From Polyangia bacterium (GTDB lineage Bacteria > Myxococcota_A > Polyangia > Nannocystales > Nannocystaceae), in contig JAUIFF010000005.1 of the NCBI GenBank assembly GCA_030429545.1, positions 124,001 through 188,000 of the forward strand: 64,000 nucleotides of DNA, in the 5' to 3' direction. Shown here one piece after another: positions 9,156-17,109 of this stretch. The position numbers were made by a program, and so were the translations under genes. The notes under the pieces were generated by a model. It was not told the origin of the DNA and ran no database searches. It saw only the letters and a program-made list of their open reading frames with translations. Position 1 is the first letter of the stretch. The number at the start of each line of letters is the position of its first letter.

Positions 9156-10415
9156 TTAGCGATGGGCAAATGGCGACTTTTGTGGGGATTGGTCGCCCGC
9201 ACTGCCGAGGGCGTAGGCGTCGTCTAGGCGGATGCTCAGGGAGTGCGAGAGCTGCCACATGAACTTGAGGCCGATCGATGGGTCTCGCTGGACGAGGTCG
9301 ATGAAGCTCTGTCGCTCCTGCACCAGCAGCCGGACCTGTGTACGGGCAGTGACGGTGGCCGAGCGGGGGCGTCGACTCAACACCGCCATTTCGCCAAAGT
9401 GACTGCCGGCGGCGAGGCGGGCGAGGGGCTTGCCCTCGCGGGTGACCTCCAACTCGCCGCTGACGACAATAAACAGACTCTCGGAGGTCTCACCCTCGCG
9501 GATGATCACGTGGCCGGCTTGGTAGTCGACGACCTCAAACCCGTTGAGGGCATTGACCATTTGTTTCATCGACAGGTCGGCAAACAGTGCGACATGGCCG
9601 AGGGCACCGAGGTTTTCGTTGAGGTCGAGGCGGCGGCGTTGCTCGAGCGGTGCGGCCTTGGCATCGGGGACATCGGCGTGGACGACCACAACCCCGATGT
9701 TGTCCTCGCCCCCGTTTGTATTGGCAAAGTCGACCAGCTGGGTACCGGCCGCCGCCGGTTGGAGTTCGAGGGTGTTGACCAGGGTCACCGGTTGCTTTTC
9801 GCCGTAGCGGTGCAGGCCGTCGGAGCACAGCAAAAACCGATCGCCGGCGACGACATCGAATGTCAGTGTATCTACACATACGGATTGGGCAACCCCGACA
9901 CCGCGGGTGACGACATTGGCGTGCTTGCTGTTGCGCGCCTGCTCGGGCGTCATCATGCCCATGCGAATCGCCTCGTGCATATAGGTGTGGTCGTCGCTGA
10001 GTTGGTACAGCCGTCGGTCGCGCGAGAGGTATAGGCGCGAGTCGCCGACGTGGGCCATAAAACCCTTGCCTCCGATGATCATCAGGACCGTACAGGTGCT
10101 GCCCATGCCGTGGCGGCCACCTGTCGTTCGGGCCAGACGGTAGACTTCCTGCGAAGCTTCCTCGACCGCGCCGCGCATGACCGACAACACCCGGCCGGGG
10201 TCGGGCTGGGAGGCCGCTGTGATCTGGCCGTGTTGGCGGCGGATTGCCGTCTCAATAATTTTGACGGTGGTTTGCGCCGCGACATCGCCGGCGTGGTGCC
10301 CCCCCATGCCGTCGCACACCGCAAACAGTCCGAGGTCGGGTGCCGACAGCACAACGTCTTCATTGTGGCCGCGTTTGCGGCCGGTATGGGTCACAGCGTG
10401 TGCGTGTAGCTTCAA
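9156..10415 (-). CDS. PP2C-type Ser/Thr phosphatase fused to a cyclic-nucleotide-binding domain
   Basis: The 419-aa protein begins with a bacterial PP2C (Stp1-like) domain. Metal-ligand motifs are HNED (17-20), CDGMGGHHAGD (34-44), GDSRLYLSRD (124-133), CSDG (197-200) and GGEDNI (235-240). A cNMP-binding beta-roll follows from about 274 to 400 with a phosphate-binding-cassette-like HFGEMAVLSRRPRSATV (339-355). PP2C enzymes dephosphorylate Ser/Thr-kinase targets, which are abundant in myxobacteria. The fusion suggests that a cyclic nucleotide gates phosphatase activity or location. There is no membrane segment, so it is cytosolic. The last residues are Ser/Pro-rich. Confidence 0.92.
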   Translation of the reverse strand: MKLHAHAVTHTGRKRGHNEDVVLSAPDLGLFAVCDGMGGHHAGDVAAQTTVKIIETAIRRQHGQITAASQPDPGRVLSVMRGAVEEASQEVYRLARTTGGRHGMGSTCTVLMIIGGKGFMAHVGDSRLYLSRDRRLYQLSDDHTYMHEAIRMGMMTPEQARNSKHANVVTRGVGVAQSVCVDTLTFDVVAGDRFLLCSDGLHRYGEKQPVTLVNTLELQPAAAGTQLVDFANTNGGEDNIGVVVVHADVPDAKAAPLEQRRRLDLNENLGALGHVALFADLSMKQMVNALNGFEVVDYQAGHVIIREGETSESLFIVVSGELEVTREGKPLARLAAGSHFGEMAVLSRRPRSATVTARTQVRLLVQERQSFIDLVQRDPSIGLKFMWQLSHSLSIRLDDAYALGSAGDQSPQKSPFAHR

Positions 10416-10554
10416 GCGAACCTCCGCTGTGGACTATCTCACCCCTCCCCGCGGCAGGCAAAGTCCAACCTCGCCAGCCAGAGCGCGCGTTGTTGATTGT
10501 TGGGTTATTGGGTTGTTGGGCGCGACCGTGCCGAGCGAAAACCGTTTGCGCAAT

Positions 10555-10841
10555 TGACTTCACCCAAAACAGCCGCGGCGAAGTCGATGGGGAGGGCGAG
10601 CTAGCAGCTTGGGGCCATGGCGACTTGGACGAACCCAAGCATGGACGGTGTTGAGACACTGCGCCCAAGGAGCCAAAAACAGCTGCGGGGGCGAAGTTGT
10701 GGATGGCGAGCGAGCTGGGGTCCTGACAACTTGGACAGACCCGAGCGGACTGTTGAGGACGAACAACTTGTCACAATTGACTTCGCCCCCGCAGCCGAAA
10801 AACAGCTGCGGGGGCGAAGTTGAGGTGGAGCGAGCTAGCAG
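10555..10841. repeat. Decayed tandem array of the 3' end of the permease gene, with palindrome
   Basis: Two degenerate copies (about 10571-10680 and 10681-10803) of a unit whose intact version spans the 3' end of the adjacent leftward permease gene. Shared blocks are an AACAGCTGCGGGGGCGAAGT-type palindrome arm, the GCGAGCTAGCAGCT segment around the stop codon, and a GACTTGGAC...GTTGAGGAC block coding for residues about 20-35 from the C-terminus. The copies lack some 50 bp lying between these blocks in the gene. The remaining 10416-10554 carries no gene. Confidence 0.8.
10781..10819. repeat. Strong 15-bp-stem palindrome
   Basis: CTTCGCCCCCGCAGC (10781-10795) and its exact reverse complement (10805-10819) flank a 9-nt A-rich loop. 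It lies just beyond the stop codon of the leftward permease gene and may end its mRNA, although no T-run follows on that strand. Degraded versions occur at about 10556-10585 and 10664-10700 in the same array. Confidence 0.75.
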
Positions 10842-12680
10842 CTAGGCCTTGGGTGCCCGTGGACGGATCCCGCGAAACAGGACCACTGGGATCAACACGG
10901 TCATGACGACTTGGACAAACCCGAGCAGCGGACTGACGGTGTTGAGGACAAACAACTCGTCGGTGCCGAGACTGTGGGACCGGTTCGCCCACTCGAGCAC
11001 ATGGACAAACTCGAAGGCCAGGAACATGCCGGTGAGGCCAACCCAGATGCGCGAGGCGGTGGTCAGCGGTTGGGCGACGACCCGAATCGACAACAGCCCT
11101 GCGGTGACGAGGAACAGCCCCAGGTGCATCAGTGCCGCCGGGTGTCCGAGCGACGCCTCGCGGCTGGTGCCGAAGCGACCGAGCATCGAGACGGCGACGA
11201 CCATGTGGACGCCGTAGTAACCGATGAACTCAGTCAACAACTTGCCCACGGGTGTGCGCCGAAGGGCCGGCGGTGTGCCACCTGCGGGGACCCGCATCAT
11301 CAGCAGCACGGCAAACGGAATCGAGAGCAGTGCCAGGGTGGCGAGGTAGTAGGGGCCGCCCCGGGTGGGGACGGCAACCGCGACGAGGACGGTCGAGACC
11401 AGGGCGCCGAGGAACGCCTCCCCGCGGGTCAGCGCAATAGCACTACGGCCGGCGAGGCGCCGCTCGAGGGCCCGAAAGCCGAGCAGTCCGAGCAGGCCGA
11501 TCCCAACCGTACCGATAACCAGGTTTTGGTCGGCGGCCTGGGCCGTGGCGATCGACCAAACAGTGTCGGGCATGACAGCGCTGCGCAACAGGTGAAACGA
11601 AGCGGCCTCGGGCAGCAGCGCCAGCAGACCGGTGAAGTCCGGGCGCATGTTGAGGCCGATCCCGGCGCCGATAAACGCCAGCATCGAGAGCGCGGCAATC
11701 AGCCCAATGCCGACAATCCCGGGGGTGCGGGCCCGACCAACTGCAAGCCCGACCAACTGGGTGAGCATGCCGAGCATCAGGCAGCCGACCGCGAGCACAG
11801 CCAACAGGCCAATGGCAGGTACGATCGAACCGGTGGTGGCGGCCACCAGCAAAAACAAGATGGCCTGGGGAATGGCGAGTAGGGTGATCACGCTCAGCGG
11901 GCCGGAGAGCAGTCCCACCACCAGTTCACGCCCGCGCAGGGCCGTGCCGGTGAGCGGCATCAAGGTGTTCTCGTGGGTTTCTTGGGCCATCTGGGTGCCC
12001 GCGACGAGGGGGGCAAACACCAAAAACAGGGCGATCAAACAGCAGCCGGCAAGTGCCCCGATCAGGCGAATCGCCTCGCGGGTCGACAGCGGTGAGCGAT
12101 AGACTTGGATCACCGGGGCGAGCTCTCGTTGTACCAGCAACGAAAGTTGGGCCCGATTTTCAGCGCTGTCCCAGGCGAAGTAACGGCGGTCGTGGTGACC
12201 GAGGCCACCTAGGCGCGGGTTTTGCTGGAGCGCTCGCGCCTGTTGCTGCAGGTGCAGATATTTGGTGGGGGCCGGCGTCTGGCTGGCGGCAGCGAGCACC
12301 GACGCGGCGTCGTTGATGACATCGATCAACTCCCACTCGCGGTCGTCATAGCGGTACTCGAGGTCGTAGCGCCCGTCGATGTCGGTTCCCGCCGACAGGA
12401 TTTTGTCCCGGGCGTAGCGCAGGCGATGGGCCTCTTCGGCATCGCGGGCAAACAACGTGAACTCATCGCGCTCGCGTTCCCATCGTGAATCTTCGAGGTC
12501 CATGACCACGCGAAGTTCGCGTTCAAAGTCGCCAGAACCGAGGGCGACCCAGGTGCCGAGGACAACAGTGAGCAGTGCGAGCAATCCCGCGAGTAGCCCG
12601 TAGCGGCGAAACCTGCCGCCGCGCAGTGAACGGGTGATAAACGGGATAGCCGCGAGGCGATAACTCTGGAACCGGGACAT
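10842..12680 (-). CDS. ABC-2-type multi-spanning permease
   Basis: The 612-aa integral membrane protein has an N-terminal helix (about 23-45), a periplasmic domain of about 170 residues rich in Arg/Glu/Asp, then about 12 hydrophobic helices. The segment QMAQETHENTLMPLTGTALR after the second helix resembles the coupling region of ABC-2 permeases (E-x-G-T-x-x-P-L type). I start it at ATG 12680 because GAAGG lies just upstream; the longer reading from 12854 adds 58 unlikely residues. An ABC ATPase is encoded 3 kb upstream on the same strand (15963-16907) and could be the partner, though two unrelated genes intervene. The substrate is unknown. Its 3' end is duplicated downstream. Confidence 0.75.
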   Translation of the reverse strand: MSRFQSYRLAAIPFITRSLRGGRFRRYGLLAGLLALLTVVLGTWVALGSGDFERELRVVMDLEDSRWERERDEFTLFARDAEEAHRLRYARDKILSAGTDIDGRYDLEYRYDDREWELIDVINDAASVLAAASQTPAPTKYLHLQQQARALQQNPRLGGLGHHDRRYFAWDSAENRAQLSLLVQRELAPVIQVYRSPLSTREAIRLIGALAGCCLIALFLVFAPLVAGTQMAQETHENTLMPLTGTALRGRELVVGLLSGPLSVITLLAIPQAILFLLVAATTGSIVPAIGLLAVLAVGCLMLGMLTQLVGLAVGRARTPGIVGIGLIAALSMLAFIGAGIGLNMRPDFTGLLALLPEAASFHLLRSAVMPDTVWSIATAQAADQNLVIGTVGIGLLGLLGFRALERRLAGRSAIALTRGEAFLGALVSTVLVAVAVPTRGGPYYLATLALLSIPFAVLLMMRVPAGGTPPALRRTPVGKLLTEFIGYYGVHMVVAVSMLGRFGTSREASLGHPAALMHLGLFLVTAGLLSIRVVAQPLTTASRIWVGLTGMFLAFEFVHVLEWANRSHSLGTDELFVLNTVSPLLGFVQVVMTVLIPVVLFRGIRPRAPKA

Positions 12681-13015
12681 GGGACCTTCTTCGCGTTTAG
12701 GGGGCGACGGATGGACGCCGGGATGCCAAACGTATGACACCCCCAGATCATTCTCCGAAGACTCGTGTGTCATCGTAGCGCTGTACTGTGATTGTTGAAA
12801 GTTGCCACGGGGCCAGGGCTCTTGAGGTGGCGTGCTGTGGCAAAAATCGTGCAATTTACGTGCAATCCCAATCGCTGGCGGCTTGGCTGGCCTTGGCGGT
12901 TGCTAGCTGGCGGTGTTGTTTGGCCCCACCGTAAACGTTGGTCTTTGGCGGCCTCGCCTGCTGTCTCGGGGCGCGTCGGCGGTGCTCGTGGCGAGCCGGC
13001 GACTTTGTTTGGGCC
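12681..13015. other. Intergenic region without a supported gene
   Basis: These 335 bp lie between the bestrophin stop and the permease start. A short direct repeat CGTGCAAT occurs twice, 11 bp apart, near 12848. I see no terminator or clear promoter. Confidence 0.5.
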
Positions 13016-13951
13016 CTACATCAAGATCCCGCCAATCGGGCCCGGAATCGGCGGATGATTCCGCTCACCCTGTTGCTCGAGCACATTGGCCTCGATCATC
13101 CGCGACAGCTGGCTGAGCGGAAGCGCGTTGAAGAACATGTTGAACGGGTCGTCGAGGATCCGCCCGGTCTCGTTGACGAGGTGAAACGCGAGCGTGGCCA
13201 ACACCGTGATCGGCACGGCAAACCAGTTGACGGTTTTGAGCAGGCCGAGCGGTAGCAACACGCTCAGCCAGCCGACGAGGATGTTGGCAACCCCGGCATA
13301 GATCCGCGGGATCGGGGTTTTTTTGATGCGTTCGCAGCCGCCCTGGACCCCGAGCATTTCGGTGACCGAGGCGTCGAGTGATTGCAGTTGTAAGCCGTCG
13401 ATGAAGTTGTGGCGCATGGCTTGTTGTAGGCGGGAACTTTGTAGCTGCAACAATGCCATGGCGAGGTTGGTCGTGCCCCGCAGGTCCGCCCGCTCTTCGG
13501 CGGTCAGCAGCCGGTTGAGGTCCTCGTCGTGGGTCATGTCTTGCTGGCGCAGGGCGACCCGCAACCCGTGGACATAGGCGCGATGCAGCCGCAGGATGTC
13601 CTTTCGCAGGGCATCGGCCTCGGCCTCCTCGTCGGCACCCGCACCCGGTGGCGGGTGGATATACGTCAGCACCTGAAACGCAAACAGGCGCGAGACATTG
13701 ACCATGCGCCCCCACAGTTTGCGACCCTCCCACCACTTGTCGTAGGCCGAGTTGGTGCGAAAGCCGACAAAGATGGCAAGCGCCGAGCCGATGACCGTGA
13801 GCGGGGTGGCGGGGATGTAGAACGCACTGATGTCGGTCAAATTGGCGGTGATGACCACCGCGGATGCGAGCGCGAACTGAATCGTCAGCGCCCGGCGCTG
13901 CCACCAAGCGATGCGCCACGACAAAAACGACATCCGTTCACGAACGATCAT
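13016..13951 (-). CDS. Bestrophin-family anion channel (YneE/UPF0187)
   Basis: This 311-aa inner-membrane protein has the bacterial bestrophin hallmark FVGFRTNSAYDKWWEGRKLW at about residues 62-81, flanked by hydrophobic helices (28-60 and 220-255). The segment WFAVPITVLATLAFHLVNET and the following DPFNMFFNALPLSQLSR are also typical of the family. Such proteins form pentameric chloride or cation channels. The ATG at 13951 fits the usual N-terminal length. No neighbour points to a specific role. Confidence 0.9.
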   Translation of the reverse strand: MIVRERMSFLSWRIAWWQRRALTIQFALASAVVITANLTDISAFYIPATPLTVIGSALAIFVGFRTNSAYDKWWEGRKLWGRMVNVSRLFAFQVLTYIHPPPGAGADEEAEADALRKDILRLHRAYVHGLRVALRQQDMTHDEDLNRLLTAEERADLRGTTNLAMALLQLQSSRLQQAMRHNFIDGLQLQSLDASVTEMLGVQGGCERIKKTPIPRIYAGVANILVGWLSVLLPLGLLKTVNWFAVPITVLATLAFHLVNETGRILDDPFNMFFNALPLSQLSRMIEANVLEQQGERNHPPIPGPIGGILM

Positions 13952-13999
13952 GGACAGCTCTTGCCAAGCCTGCGCCCGATTTGCAAGGGCTCGGCAAAC

Positions 14000-14409
14000 G
14001 AACTCGCCGACATCACTCGGACGGGATTGCGAGTTGCGTAGCGGTTGTCAGGCGACGTTTACGGATCGCTTGGGCTCGGGTCGTTGACCCGCCCGACAAA
14101 CGCGACCAGCCCGGTTTTGGTGTGAACTCGCCGACATCACTCAGATAGGATTGCGACCCGCGTAGCGGTTTTCAGGCGACGTTTACGGGTCACTGGGGCT
14201 CGGGTCGTTGACCCGCCCGACAAACGCGACCAACCCGGTTTGCTCAGACGGGATTGCGAGTTGCGTAGCGGTTTTCAGGCGACGTTTACGGGTCGCTTGG
14301 ACTCGGGTCGTTGACCCGCCCGACAAACGCGACCAGCCGGGTTTTGGTGTGAACTCGCCGACATTTCTCAGATGGGATTGCGACTGGTCTAGCGGTTTTC
14401 AGGCGACGT
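14000..14409. repeat. Tandem array of copies of the serpin gene 3' end
   Basis: Three copies plus a partial one precede the intact serpin 3' end. The marker TAGCGGTT occurs at 14039, 14163 and 14266, and TAGCGGTT again at 14390 beside the gene, giving periods of 124, 103 and 124 bp. On the minus strand each copy encodes a version of the serpin tail (GLVAFVGRVNDPSPSDP, then TAA) followed by the same 3' flank. Copy two has a 21-bp deletion. The copies are highly similar to each other and to the gene. No independent gene is present in 13952-14409. Confidence 0.92.
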
Positions 14410-15846
14410 TTACGGGTCACTGGGGCTCGGGTCGTTGACCCGCCCGACAAACGCAATCAACCCGGTTTTGGTGTCGCGGATGAAAAACAAAAACGGATGG
14501 TCGGCGGCAAACACCTCGGGCTCAGCCGGCATCCCCCCGGCCCGGGCCATGACCACAGCCGTGGCCGCGGCCGCCTCGGTACCGTGTTCGTCGACCGCCA
14601 CAAACGCCTTGTGAAACACCTGGGAAATGTTGAGCCGGTCCTCTGGGTTTGGCGGGTTGGCCATCGCCGTAAAGTCGGCTTTGAACCGCTCAAACGCCAG
14701 GGGCATCCCCATTTTTTTGAGGGGTTGGGTGAGGTCGAGCGAGTTTGCCGGATCGATCTTAAACTTGGGTAGCGTCACCCGAACCCGCCGCGGCTCCAAC
14801 TTGGTCAGCCAGCTGTCAAACTGCGTGGCGGCGAGTTTTTGCTCGACGGCCGCAAGCCCGTCGCGCGCGTCGGGGAGGGCGATGACCATGGCAAAGTCGC
14901 TGCCTTCGTAACGCATCTCGAGCAGCTTGATCCCGTCGACAGCGGCAAATCGGTGGTACTCGGTGCCGGTCATCAACGGCACCTGCACCTCGCGTGTGCC
15001 GTCGGCAAAAAACGCACCGGGTTTGGTCGCCTCCGGGCGAAACGGGTTGGCCCACTTGGCCTTGAAATACAGGGCGTTGACCAGCACCAAGCGTGTATCT
15101 GCATTGATCGCCGGCGGCGGCAACAGGTCCTTGATCCGCGTACGGGTTTGGCGTTCAACCCAGGTGTTGATGTGTTCGCGTTGGGCCGCGGCCGCCCCAC
15201 GAAAGTCGACCAGTTCGACGGGCGCCGCGTAGTGGTTGCGCACGAGCTGCAAAAACGGTTGCTCAAATGTATAGGTTTTTTCGGCAAACAGGCGGTTGAC
15301 CGCGGCCAGATCGAGCTTGTCGTTGGGCTGATTCCATGCATGTACAACAGATGCCCAACCCCGGTGCAGGCTGTCGGCATCGGCGGGAAAACTGAGCACT
15401 TTTTGCATTTGCGCCGCGGTCTCGCCACGGGCACCGGCATAGGTCATGGCCAGGGCTAGGCTCATGCTCGCGGGTGAGTAGGCCAGGTTACCCGGTGTAG
15501 CTGCAAGTTCTCCGTAGAGCCGAAAACCAAAGTCATTGCTGGCGGCGACACTGGCCTGCGACGGGCCACGAGCTTCGGCTGCGATCGGGAGTTTGGGTTC
15601 GGTTTTTTCGGGCATCGCGGTGGGTTCGGTCTTTGGAGTTGGGGTGGCCGGGTCGGTTGTGGGTGCGGGACCGTCGTGACCCGAGGAGGGCACGACCTCG
15701 GGTGTGGTCTGTTTTGCCGGAGGTTGCTTGTTCGCGTCGGGGCTGGGCTGGGCCGGGCGATCGCAGCCGACGGGTGCCAGGGCCAGCAGGGCGCTACCTA
15801 GGAATGTGTGGCGCAAAAAACTCGGGTTTGGCTCGGGCAATCGCAT
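14410..15846 (-). CDS. Inhibitory-type serpin, lipoprotein
   Basis: The 478-aa protein (from ATG 15846, with an AAGG element upstream) carries a lipoprotein signal ending in LAPVGC and a Pro/Thr/Lys linker to about residue 90. A complete serpin domain follows: SNDFGFRLYGEL, then LVNALYFKAKWANPF, then HKAFVAVDEHGTEAAAATA. The hinge of the reactive loop (GTEAAAAT, from residue 423) is small and Ala-rich, as in inhibitory serpins. The scissile bond lies around MARAGG, so a trypsin- or elastase-like target is possible. C-terminal FLFFIRDTKTGLIAFVGRV is canonical. It may protect the outer surface from proteases, including those the predator itself secretes (inference). Confidence 0.93.
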   Translation of the reverse strand: MRLPEPNPSFLRHTFLGSALLALAPVGCDRPAQPSPDANKQPPAKQTTPEVVPSSGHDGPAPTTDPATPTPKTEPTAMPEKTEPKLPIAAEARGPSQASVAASNDFGFRLYGELAATPGNLAYSPASMSLALAMTYAGARGETAAQMQKVLSFPADADSLHRGWASVVHAWNQPNDKLDLAAVNRLFAEKTYTFEQPFLQLVRNHYAAPVELVDFRGAAAAQREHINTWVERQTRTRIKDLLPPPAINADTRLVLVNALYFKAKWANPFRPEATKPGAFFADGTREVQVPLMTGTEYHRFAAVDGIKLLEMRYEGSDFAMVIALPDARDGLAAVEQKLAATQFDSWLTKLEPRRVRVTLPKFKIDPANSLDLTQPLKKMGMPLAFERFKADFTAMANPPNPEDRLNISQVFHKAFVAVDEHGTEAAAATAVVMARAGGMPAEPEVFAADHPFLFFIRDTKTGLIAFVGRVNDPSPSDP

Positions 15847-15962
15847 GTGGTTCACAACCTTCGTTGGGGCCCAATTGGAACGCACCGCGGAGCTTTGCAC
15901 AAGCCCGATCTTCGCGCCTCCAAATTACTTGTCTGTACACTGTTATCGCGGGGCAGCGATAG

Positions 15963-16907
15963 TTAGTTGAGGCGATCTTCGGACAGGCGGTTGTAGACAT
16001 CCTCGAGCCGGCTGCGGACCCGGCTGACCGTGACCACGCGGATGCCCTCGGCACACAGTTTGGTCAGGATTTCCGACATGAGTGGCTCCCCACCTTGGAC
16101 TTGGATCGTCAGGGTCTCGAGCCCCTCCTCCACGCCGCTGCCCTCGATCAACACGCGCTCGGTTTGCAACAATTCCTCGGCTCGGGCACGCCCCTGCAAA
16201 AATCGAATTTGGTAGACAAACCGGCTGACCTCGTAGTTCTCGATGATCTCCCCCACGCCGCCGTCGACCACCAGGGTGCCGCGTTGCAAAATCGCGACAC
16301 CGTCGCAAAGGTCGTCGAGTTCGCGCAGGATGTGCGACGAGACAATCACGGTGACGCCTTCGGCCCGGGTTTGTTTGAGGATGGCCCGCAGGTCCGAACG
16401 CCCGCGCGGGTCGAGGCCGTCGGCCGGCTCGTCGAGGATCAGCAGGCGGGGTTTGTGAATCAGGCAGCGGGCGATCAACAGGCGTTGGCGCATACCCTTG
16501 GACAGCGAGCCACAGGTGCTATCGCGTTTGCCAGTCAGGCCAAAGGTGTCGAGCGTGTGCTCGATCGCCGGCTCCAACTCCTTGGCGGGGATATGAAAGC
16601 ACTGGCCAAAAAACCGCAGGTATTCGCCGGCCGTCATATGCTTATACAACGGGTTGCCATCGCCCAAAAACCCGATCTTGCGGCGCAGCAGGGTCTCGTC
16701 GTCGGTCAGGGCTTGGCCGTCGTAGAGGATCTCGCCGCGCGTCGGTTGCAACACGGTGGCGAGCATGCGCAGGGTGGTGGTCTTACCCGCGCCGTTGGGC
16801 CCGATGAGGCCAAAAATAGTGCCGCTGGGAATCGTGAGGTCGAGGTCTGAAACCGCCCACTGGACGCCATCATAGGTCTTGCCGAGGCCGCGGATTTCGA
16901 TCTTCAT
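15963..16907 (-). CDS. ABC transporter ATP-binding protein
   Basis: This 314-aa ABC ATPase has Walker A GPNGAGKTT (36-44), a signature LSKGMRQRL (135-143), Walker B LLILDEPADGLD (155-166) and the switch His in VIVSSHI (H192). About 90 residues follow the nucleotide-binding domain, as in ATPases serving ABC-2 exporters such as CcmA/NatA types. The gene starts at ATG 16907. The most likely membrane partner in view is the permease at 10842-12680. Its stop lies 117 bp upstream of the serpin start. Confidence 0.94.
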   Translation of the reverse strand: MKIEIRGLGKTYDGVQWAVSDLDLTIPSGTIFGLIGPNGAGKTTTLRMLATVLQPTRGEILYDGQALTDDETLLRRKIGFLGDGNPLYKHMTAGEYLRFFGQCFHIPAKELEPAIEHTLDTFGLTGKRDSTCGSLSKGMRQRLLIARCLIHKPRLLILDEPADGLDPRGRSDLRAILKQTRAEGVTVIVSSHILRELDDLCDGVAILQRGTLVVDGGVGEIIENYEVSRFVYQIRFLQGRARAEELLQTERVLIEGSGVEEGLETLTIQVQGGEPLMSEILTKLCAEGIRVVTVSRVRSRLEDVYNRLSEDRLN

Positions 16908-17109
16908 TGCAAAAACGTTGAGGCGCCATCGGAAGTCCGATGGGAGCCGTATTGTCGGTCAATCGCCAAAAAAAATCTTCTGATATCGGGTCGAGTGAGT
17001 GGTTTTTCCTGCAAAAAGGTAGGCCCGATGTCGGCGGGGGTGTGCCCCAAATCGCCGCCTTGCCAAACTTGCGTTGGCCGATTGGGGTTTGGTGCCGTAG
17101 CCTGAAAGT

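Noticed and set aside
10842..16907. A single operon of ABC ATPase, serpin, bestrophin and permease
   Set aside because: Gaps of 117 to 458 bp and repeat arrays separate the genes; only a loose ATPase-permease pairing can be suggested.
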